Shown here one piece after another: positions 57,888 to 64,000 of a stretch of DNA of 64,000 bases (position 1 is its first letter; every line of letters starts with the position of its first letter). The notes below the pieces were generated by a model. That model saw nothing but the letters and a program-made list of their open reading frames with translations, was not told where the DNA came from and made no database searches. This stretch comes from Alphaproteobacteria bacterium UBA6178 (GTDB taxonomy: Bacteria; Pseudomonadota; Alphaproteobacteria; Rickettsiales; UBA3002): positions 41,337 to 105,336 of the forward strand of contig DITS01000001.1 of NCBI GenBank assembly GCA_002422205.1, given 5' to 3'. The position numbers were made by a program, and so were the translations under genes.

Positions 57888-58852
57888 CCTTCCAGTAAAT
57901 AGCTGAACATCAGCGGCGCGACAATCGTGGCATCGGAATGAATTACAAATTTGGGCGTGTCGATGCTCAGTTTATCCCATGTAATTTTTTCATTCGGCAA
58001 TGCGCCGGAATAACCACCATAGCTTTCCTGCGCGTCGGTGATCTGGCAGAAATAGCCCCAATGCGGCACGTCTTCTTCCATATCCTGGCGAATCAGCGGC
58101 ACCGCACAAATCGGGAAATCGCCTGCTATACCGCCGCCAATCTGAAAAAATCCCACCGACGTGCCCGCAGCCGTTTGTTGCTTGTACCAATCGACCAGCG
58201 CCATCATGTAATGCAGGCCGGATTTGATGCAATCAATATTAATTTCATCACGGATATGCATCGACACGCTGATATTGCCTGTCGTCGAATCTTCCCAACC
58301 CGGCACGAACAGAGGCAGATTCGCTTCAGCGGCAGCAATCAGCCATGAGTTTTCACGCGGGATATGCAGCGCGTCGTTGATTTCCTTCGAGAGCGCCACG
58401 CGGTAATAATATTCATGCGGCAAATAGCGCTCGCCCTTGGCGCTGGCATCTTTCCACATCGGCAGCAGCTTGGCTTGCAGCACGCGGAATGCCTCGCCCT
58501 CAGGGATGCAAGTATCGGTCACACGGTTAAAGCCACGATCGACCAAGTCTTGCTCATCCTGCGGCGACAAATCGCGGTAGTTGGGCACCTGCTCATAAAA
58601 ATCATGCGCGATGGCGTTATACAAATCCTCTTCCAGATTCGCCCCCGTACAGCTGATCGCATGCACTTTGCCCGCACGAATCATCGCAGCGAGCGAAATA
58701 CCAAGCTCTGCCGAGCTCATCGCACCAGCCAGCGTCACAAACATTTTACCACCCGCATTCAGATGCGCGTCATAAGCCTGCACTGCACGCTTCATCGCAC
58801 CGGCATTAAAATGGTGGTAATGGGTATCAACAAACTGACGAATCGTACTCAT
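57884..58852 (-). CDS. deoxyhypusine-synthase-like protein (likely polyamine enzyme)
   Basis: 322 residues of the DHS family. NAD-binding and active-site regions are visible: VTLAGAMSSAELG, ISCTGANLEEDLYN, LFVPGWEDSTTGNISV, GGGIAGDFPICAVP, and the lysine that forms the enzyme-imine in DHS, K294, in ITWDKLSI (SWGKI in eukaryotes). Bacteria lack eIF5A, so true deoxyhypusine synthesis is not expected. Family members in bacteria have been linked to homospermidine-type polyamines. The neighbour upstream on the same strand is ornithine decarboxylase, which supports that reading. Confidence 0.85.
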   Translation of the reverse strand: MSTIRQFVDTHYHHFNAGAMKRAVQAYDAHLNAGGKMFVTLAGAMSSAELGISLAAMIRAGKVHAISCTGANLEEDLYNAIAHDFYEQVPNYRDLSPQDEQDLVDRGFNRVTDTCIPEGEAFRVLQAKLLPMWKDASAKGERYLPHEYYYRVALSKEINDALHIPRENSWLIAAAEANLPLFVPGWEDSTTGNISVSMHIRDEINIDCIKSGLHYMMALVDWYKQQTAAGTSVGFFQIGGGIAGDFPICAVPLIRQDMEEDVPHWGYFCQITDAQESYGGYSGALPNEKITWDKLSIDTPKFVIHSDATIVAPLMFSYLLEG

Positions 58853-58880
58853 GTATGTTCCTTTTCAACTTTTATAACCC

Positions 58881-58990
58881 GTCATTCCCGAGCTAGCGAA
58901 GTCCAAACGCGGAACGCGTTTGGTAACGCAGCTTCATCGGGAATCCAGCGCCTAGCTGCTGCTCTGGATTCCCGCGTTCGTGGGAATGAC
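58881..58990. repeat. inverted pair of palindromic elements with long loop
   Basis: 58881-58946 forward starts GTCATTCCCGA and closes TCGGGAATCC with an inserted secondary hairpin (AACGCGTT region). 58966-58990 is the reverse element (GGATTCCCGC ... GGGAATGAC). It separates odc from the DHS-like gene. Confidence 0.8.
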
Positions 58991-58999
58991 GATCAATGA

Positions 59000-60184
59000 T
59001 TAAGCCGCCATCAGGCGCATATCCTGATCGGTTTGGTTGCCCTGATACACGCTCATCAGCGGCGGGCCGTCGACAGCAACGACATGCTGCGTGGGGCCAA
59101 AACCATTGAAGCTCGTCATCATGGCACGGCTGTAAGCGCCCAGCTGACCGATCTCGATATAATCGCCCTCGACGATATCATCGGCCAGATAGAACGGGCC
59201 TTTCATAAAGTCGAGCGTGTCGCAAGTCGGGCCAAAGAAGCTGTAAGGCATTACATTGGCCGAATGCGCGTCACGCATCAGCGAAGTGGGGAAAATAAAT
59301 TGCGGCGTGCCCGCATCGAACAGGCTGCCATAGGTGCCGTCATTGATATACAGATAATCCTGCTTGCGCAGCTCCACCCGTACCAACACCGACCCGCTCT
59401 CAGCCACCAGCGCGCGGCCCGGCTCGGCATACAGCTCCATATTGGCATGATCGGGGCCTTTAGCAAATTCTTCCTCGATCGCCGAGAAAAAGTCGGTCAG
59501 CGGCGGCGGCATCATGCCGGGATAAATCGACGGAAACCCGCCGCCGACATCAAGCGCTTCCACCTTCACATCGGCGGTGCGAATCACCTGATAGGCCATG
59601 CGAATCGCTATACGGTACGCATCGGGATGCATGCATTGCGAGCCAACATGGAAACAGACACCCAGTTGATGTGCGAAGGGGCGCGTCGCTTTCAGCAGCT
59701 CTACTGCGTCGGCAGAGGTCGCACCGAATTTATCGGCAAGCGAAATCTCCGAATAGCTATTGGGAATTGCCATGCGCACAAACAAGCGCAAATCTTTGGC
59801 ATTACCGGTTTCCGCCATAATTTTATGCAGCTCTTCATGCGTATCGAGCGAGAAGGCGCGCACACCATGCTCATGATACGCCTCGGCAATCGCCTGACGC
59901 GATTTGACCGTATGCATGAAAAACAGCTCGGCATCGGGGAAGCGCGAGCGAATCAGCCGCACTTCATCAATCGACGCCACGTCGAAGCGGTTAATGCCCT
60001 GCGCGTGCAGCGCGTCAAGCACATAGCTTTCCGGGTTGGTTTTCACCGCATACATGACTTTCGCAGCAAAATGCTGCTGAAAATGGGTGACCGCGTGCGT
60101 AATGGCACTCGGACGAAAAACATGTTGTGGTGCGAATGGACGTAGCTCGCGCGCTACGGTACGAACGGAATCAAAGTGCTGCAT
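59000..60184 (-). CDS. speC: ornithine decarboxylase (PLP, fold III)
   Basis: 394 residues, eukaryote-like type III decarboxylase as is usual in Alphaproteobacteria. PLP lysine K48 in VMYAVKTNPES, the phosphate-binding VGGGFPS (DVGGGFPSIYPG), HVGSQC, and the catalytic Cys in FFGPTCDTLD (near 318). The Asp four residues after the Cys argues for ornithine as substrate, though lysine is not ruled out. It yields putrescine. The DHS-like gene follows on the same strand after 147 bp with repeats, so one polyamine unit is likely. The ATG is preceded by GCGAGG. Confidence 0.92.
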   Translation of the reverse strand: MQHFDSVRTVARELRPFAPQHVFRPSAITHAVTHFQQHFAAKVMYAVKTNPESYVLDALHAQGINRFDVASIDEVRLIRSRFPDAELFFMHTVKSRQAIAEAYHEHGVRAFSLDTHEELHKIMAETGNAKDLRLFVRMAIPNSYSEISLADKFGATSADAVELLKATRPFAHQLGVCFHVGSQCMHPDAYRIAIRMAYQVIRTADVKVEALDVGGGFPSIYPGMMPPPLTDFFSAIEEEFAKGPDHANMELYAEPGRALVAESGSVLVRVELRKQDYLYINDGTYGSLFDAGTPQFIFPTSLMRDAHSANVMPYSFFGPTCDTLDFMKGPFYLADDIVEGDYIEIGQLGAYSRAMMTSFNGFGPTQHVVAVDGPPLMSVYQGNQTDQDMRLMAA

Positions 60185-60419
60185 GTCATAAAGCCTCGCA
60201 TAAGTCGTTCAACAACCCGTCCGGATCTTGCAAGGCCCCCTGTGCAGACACTGCGGTTGGCATTGATCCGGCGGACTGTCTAATTAAGGTTTTTTATATC
60301 GTTTGTAAATGTTTTTTTGTGCCCCGCGCGGCGCGCGCGATTGCCTGTTGATATTTAAGCACAAAATTGTGACTATTGCGTGACATTTGGCAGCGGCAGC
60401 CCAGCGCTACAGCGAGAGG

Positions 60420-61670
60420 CTACAGCTTGCGGTTATAAAGCTCCATATCGAGCGAGCCTTCGCTTTTATCCACGATCAGGGTAATCGCCGCATCGCCGGT
60501 CATGTTTACGGTGGTGCGGAACATATCCATAATCCGGTCAACGCCCAGCAAAATAGCAATCCCTTCCATCGGAATACCGACAGAGCTTAGCACCATACCC
60601 ATGAAAATGATCGAGCCGCTGGGAATTCCCGCCGCGCCGATCGAGCCGAGCGTGCTGGTCAAAATCAGCGTCATGTAATCGGCGAAGCTGAGATCAATCC
60701 CGTAGACTTGTGCAAAAAACACCGCCGCAATGCCCAGATAAATCGCGGTGCCATCCATATTAATACAGGCACCGAGTGGCATCATAAAGTTGCTCGAGCT
60801 TTGCGATACGCCCATTTTATCCTGCAATTCGCGCATAGCGGTCGTCAGCGTCGCTTTGCTGGAGCTGGTAGAGAACGCCATCACCTGCGTGGTGATAATT
60901 TTGCGGTAAAAAGGCAAAGGCGACATGCGGCCAAAAATCGCAATGAGCAGACCGAAAATCAGATATTGCACGAAGCACGCCCCGATCACCAGCAGCACCA
61001 GCTGCATCAGGCTCATTATCACGTCAAAGCCGGTGGTGCCAATCATCGACGCCATAAAGCCAAATACGGCCAGCGGCGCAATGCGTACAATCCATTCAAT
61101 CATTTTGAAGGTGATATGCGCCAGCTCCTGATTGATTTCTTTGACCTTGGCGGTTTCGCCGCGAATGTTATTCATCACAATACCAGTGAAAATCGCGAAG
61201 ATCACAATCTGCAAATAGGTATCATGCGACATTGCCTTAATGATATTCTCCGGAATCAGGCCCATCAAAAAGGCGCTTAGCGCCGGTGCTTCACCCACGG
61301 GAACGGTGACAGCCGCATCCGGCGTCGGAATGGTAATCCCAACCCCCGGCTCAAAAATATTGCCGAGCAAAAGCCCGAGCATCACCGCACAGACGGCGGT
61401 AGCCATATAGGCGAAGGTCCCCTTGAAGGCGATGCCTTTAAAATGATGTGATTCCGTCAGGCTGGTAATCCCCGCGATCAACGAGAAAAAGATCAGCGGT
61501 GCCACGACCATTTTAATGAGTTTGAAAAAGATGGTGCCAAAAATGGCAAGCCAGGCCGCGTCTTCTCCGGCGAGGTATCCGACCGTGATACCCAGTGCAA
61601 GGCCAAGGGCGACCTGATGCCACATTCTTAAACCGAATACCGTAAATTCTGCGGGTGATGCTCCTGCCAT
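60420..61670 (-). CDS. dicarboxylate/amino acid:cation symporter (DAACS, GltP/DctA-like)
   Basis: 416 residues from the ATG at 61670, which has AAGGAG 8 bp upstream (open frame from 61706). Eight membrane helices with two re-entrant loops. Motifs: FSTSSSKATLTTAM (HP1 serine stretch), PLGACINMDGTAIYLG (the NMDGT motif), GSIGAAGIPSGSIIFMGMVL (HP2) and DRIMDMFRTTVNMTGDAAITL. It imports glutamate/aspartate or C4-dicarboxylates with H+ or Na+. The substrate cannot be chosen by motif. It lies upstream of odc but 235 bp away. Confidence 0.93.
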   Translation of the reverse strand: MAGASPAEFTVFGLRMWHQVALGLALGITVGYLAGEDAAWLAIFGTIFFKLIKMVVAPLIFFSLIAGITSLTESHHFKGIAFKGTFAYMATAVCAVMLGLLLGNIFEPGVGITIPTPDAAVTVPVGEAPALSAFLMGLIPENIIKAMSHDTYLQIVIFAIFTGIVMNNIRGETAKVKEINQELAHITFKMIEWIVRIAPLAVFGFMASMIGTTGFDVIMSLMQLVLLVIGACFVQYLIFGLLIAIFGRMSPLPFYRKIITTQVMAFSTSSSKATLTTAMRELQDKMGVSQSSSNFMMPLGACINMDGTAIYLGIAAVFFAQVYGIDLSFADYMTLILTSTLGSIGAAGIPSGSIIFMGMVLSSVGIPMEGIAILLGVDRIMDMFRTTVNMTGDAAITLIVDKSEGSLDMELYNRKL

Positions 61671-61955
61671 GGGTGTGCTCCTTATCTCATGCGATGGTCT
61701 CGGCAAGCATTCTAAAAACCCTGCTGATAACGCATCGCTTTTTTCTGTGCGCCATTCTTGTACCTGCCTCAGCGAAGAATAACAGCAAAAACTTACCTTT
61801 TATTGCACGAAACTATTCTATCCCCCTTATATATATGAAAACTATTGTGGATATCTGCACTGTCCGCGCGTTATAACCAGCGTCACAGGCCACTTAAAAT
61901 GCGTTTTTTGCCGCTTTTGCTTGAGACTGGGTGAATGCAGCGCTATGATAGAATC

Positions 61956-63068
61956 ATGACAAAAGCGCCAATCATGCAAATTGGAGATGCAGTGCCATGG
62001 TTTGTGTGCGCCGCCAGTAACAATCCCAGATTTCATTTTGATTCGGTGGCGGGGCATTATGTGGTGCTGAGTTTTTTCGGCTCGCTTGCCGGGCCCGCCC
62101 AATCCGAAGTGCATCAATTTATCACGCAAACGCTACGTCCCCATTTCGACGATGCTAAACTGGTTTTTTTTGGTGTGGTAACCGATGCAGACAGTCAGGC
62201 ACTGGCCACGCCGATGGTGCCGGGCATTCGCTATTTCTGGGATACGGATACCAGTGTCAGCGCCTTGTATCACGCGATGGGTTTTGATGCGACAGGGCGG
62301 GTTTATACCCCTTATACATTGGTACTCGATCCGGCGTTGCGCATCGTGGGGCGTATCGGCATGCACAACCCGCAAGAGCATAATCAGGCGTTGGCGCGCC
62401 TGCTACAGCATCTCCCCCCGATAGACGCCCATGCCATGACGCCCCTGCATGCGCCCGTGTTGATTGTGCCGCGCGTATTCGAGCCGTCCTTTTGCCGCGC
62501 GCTGATCGAGTATTATCAAAAGCAGGGCGGCGTGGATTCGGGCTTTATGCGCGAAAAGGACGGCAAGACCATCGCGGTGAGCGATCACAAATTCAAGCGT
62601 CGCAATGATTGTGAAATCGAGGATGCCGCTATTCGCCAGCATGCTAAAAATTGTTTGATACGGCGTTTGTTTCCCGAGATTACCAAGGCATTCCAGTTTA
62701 CCCCCACCGTGATCGAGCGCTATATCGTCGCCTGTTATGACGCACAGTCCAAGGGCTTTTTCCGTCCGCATCGCGATAACACCACCAAAGCAACGCTGCA
62801 TCGTAAATTTGCGGTGACGATGAATTTAAACGCCGAAGAATTTGAAGGCGGCGAGCTGCGCTTCCCCGAATTCGGCAGCCGCACCTATCGCGCGCCCAGT
62901 GGTGGTGCCGTGGTCTTTTCCTGTTCGCTACTGCATGAGGCCCTGCCGGTAACGCGTGGCGAGCGCTATGCTTTCCTACCTTTTCTTTATGATATGGCAG
63001 GGGCAAAGCTACGCGAAGAGAATCTGCATTTCCTCGATACGTCACCCGCGCAACCACCCGAAGCTTGA
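61956..63068 (+). CDS. fusion of a cysteine-less redoxin domain and a 2-oxoglutarate/Fe(II) oxygenase
   Basis: 370 residues from the ATG at 61956 (an ATG at 61935 adds seven). Residues about 5-155 follow the peroxiredoxin fold (IGDAVPWFVC, VVLSFFGSLAGPAQ, FFGVVTDAD, YTPYTLVLDPALRIVGRI), but where the peroxidatic Cys should be the sequence is SLAGPA, with no Cys. Residues about 170-350 are a prolyl-hydroxylase-like 2OG oxygenase with metal ligands in HRD (H272, D274), GGELRFPEF, the distal His in LLHEALPV (H327) and Arg in RGERYAF (R337). The substrate is unknown. Confidence 0.85.
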   Translation: MTKAPIMQIGDAVPWFVCAASNNPRFHFDSVAGHYVVLSFFGSLAGPAQSEVHQFITQTLRPHFDDAKLVFFGVVTDADSQALATPMVPGIRYFWDTDTSVSALYHAMGFDATGRVYTPYTLVLDPALRIVGRIGMHNPQEHNQALARLLQHLPPIDAHAMTPLHAPVLIVPRVFEPSFCRALIEYYQKQGGVDSGFMREKDGKTIAVSDHKFKRRNDCEIEDAAIRQHAKNCLIRRLFPEITKAFQFTPTVIERYIVACYDAQSKGFFRPHRDNTTKATLHRKFAVTMNLNAEEFEGGELRFPEFGSRTYRAPSGGAVVFSCSLLHEALPVTRGERYAFLPFLYDMAGAKLREENLHFLDTSPAQPPEA

Positions 63069-63077
63069 GTAAAGCCG

Positions 63078-64000
63078 CTACACCGTATCAAATGCATTGA
63101 TTACGTTCAGAAACGCCGCGCCGTAGCGTTTCATTTTTGTCTCCCCCACCCCGCTGATGGCGCTGAGCTCCGCTGTGTTTTGCGGTTTATGGCGGGCCAT
63201 GTCGCGTAGCGTCTTATCATGAAAAATAACGTAAGGTGGTACGCTTTGCTCTTTGGCCAGCAACAGTCTGACACTGCGCAGCTGGTCAAAAAGCGCGTCA
63301 TCGGCAGGGTTAGCCAATGGCATCGCCTCGCATTTGATACGGCTGGTTTTATCTTTGCGCGGTGGCGCGTGTTTGCGCAAATGCAGCGCCGGTTTGTCGC
63401 GCAAAAACTGCTCGCCTGCGGCGGTAATTTTCAAGCCGCCATGATCAGCGTCCACGCTCAACAAATTCAGCGCCACCAATTGCCGGAAAATGCCCTGCCA
63501 TTGTGTTTTGTTAAATTCGCTGCCAATGCCAAACACGCGCAGCGTATCATGGCGTAGCCGCTGCATGCGCTCGTCGCTCATGCCCAGCAGCAGATTCACC
63601 AGATAGCTCACGCCGAAGCGTTGGTCAGTGCGATAGACGCTCGATAGCGCCTTTTGCGCGGCAATGGTGCCATCAAACGTATCGGGCGGGTTGTCGCAGC
63701 TGTCGCAATTGCCGCAGGCTTTTGCCTGATCACCAAAATAACCGAGGAGAATCTGGCGGCGGCAACTGGCGGCTTCGCACAGACCCAGCAGCGCGCTGAG
63801 CTTTTGGTGCTCAATGCGTTTTTGTAACTCAGGCGCATTCGATTCATCGATAAAATTGCGCTGCATCGCCGCGTCGCTCATGCCATAAATCATCAGCGCA
63901 TTGGCGGGCAGCCCGTCGCGCCCCGCACGGCCTGTCTCCTGATAATAAGCTTCGATATTTCTGGGAATGTTCATGTGCGCGACAAAGCGCACATCGGGCT
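63078..64000 (-). CDS. recQ: ATP-dependent DNA helicase RecQ, C-terminal part (cut by window edge)
   Basis: The reverse frame is open from the window edge. The visible part starts inside helicase domain 2 (PDVRFVAHMNIPRN, YYQETGRAGRDG is motif VI), continues with the zinc-binding module (CRRQILLGYFG, CGNCDSC), the winged helix (about 130-190 of the visible part) and an HRDC domain (LLAKEQSVPPYVIFHDKTL, ISGVGETKMKRYG). RecQ unwinds DNA in recombination and fork repair. It is convergent with the fusion gene at 61956. The first half of the protein lies beyond 64000. Confidence 0.95.
   Translation of the reverse strand, partial: PDVRFVAHMNIPRNIEAYYQETGRAGRDGLPANALMIYGMSDAAMQRNFIDESNAPELQKRIEHQKLSALLGLCEAASCRRQILLGYFGDQAKACGNCDSCDNPPDTFDGTIAAQKALSSVYRTDQRFGVSYLVNLLLGMSDERMQRLRHDTLRVFGIGSEFNKTQWQGIFRQLVALNLLSVDADHGGLKITAAGEQFLRDKPALHLRKHAPPRKDKTSRIKCEAMPLANPADDALFDQLRSVRLLLAKEQSVPPYVIFHDKTLRDMARHKPQNTAELSAISGVGETKMKRYGAAFLNVINAFDTV

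Noticed and set aside
60185..60419. Riboswitch or leader RNA upstream of ornithine decarboxylase
   Set aside because: I could not build a convincing structure or recognise a known motif in this 235-bp stretch; it only shows an AT-rich core (60285-60320).

Overview
This window is chromosomal DNA of an alphaproteobacterium. The evidence is the gene order ispDF / dusB(nifR3)-ntrB-ntrC-ntrY-ntrX-trkA, a PopZ (DUF2497) gene next to tolC and pcm, a DUF1150 gene, and an SRP RNA gene placed just before dnaX-ybaB-recR. The genus cannot be fixed from the sequence. Nearly all genes are housekeeping or envelope genes. There is no prophage, no insertion sequence with a transposase and no CRISPR array.

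Layout. 1-4015 (minus): a FAD monooxygenase of the UbiH/COQ6 type, a GT2 glycosyltransferase, a polytopic membrane protein and the start of trkH. 4449-8039 (plus): amtB behind a sigma-54 type promoter, then xthA and an M23 peptidase. 8043-11468 (minus): ftsK, lolA, DUF1150. 11653-15010 (plus): SRP RNA, dnaX, ybaB, recR. 15102-16454: rmuC (minus), divergent from glmU (16499-17857, plus). 17974-20281 (minus): ispDF, pgpA, pncC. 20335-29118 (plus): dusB, ntrB, ntrC, ntrY, ntrX, trkA. 29363-36998 (minus): DUF2061, ilvD, an ankyrin protein, popZ, tolC, pcm, an unrecognised gene, plus tRNA-Cys on the plus strand. 37227-41730 (plus): a large RTX-like repeat protein, mscS and an aldo-keto reductase. 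41771-42880: a dense array of palindromic repeats with a GIY-YIG nuclease gene inside it. 43035-46645: an outer-membrane barrel, dps, a ferredoxin reductase/ferredoxin pair and a nitroreductase. 46830-57561 (plus): a pel exopolysaccharide operon (A-B-D-E-F-G). 57615-64000: a GNAT, a deoxyhypusine-synthase-like protein, ornithine decarboxylase, a DAACS transporter, a redoxin/2OG-oxygenase fusion and the end of recQ.

How genes work together. The nitrogen set (AmtB, NtrB, NtrC) is tied together by the sigma-54 promoter of amtB. PelA-G would make, modify and export a cationic exopolysaccharide under c-di-GMP control through PelD, but pelC and the PelA deacetylase region are missing. Ornithine decarboxylase and the DHS-like protein form a likely polyamine (homospermidine) module. 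FNR and ferredoxin form a redox pair.

The most unusual part of the window is between the genes. Three kinds of small repeat fill the spacers: (1) palindromes that all read GTCA-stem-loop-stem-TCC but with at least seven different stem sequences; (2) an element of about 82 bp in five copies whose short TACT-loop hairpins covary; (3) strictly 7-bp tandem arrays of several sequence types, often touching stop or start codons. The GIY-YIG gene lies exactly between two inverted palindromes where the other units have a spacer of 30-40 bp. That makes it a candidate for an uncharacterised nuclease-linked repeat system.
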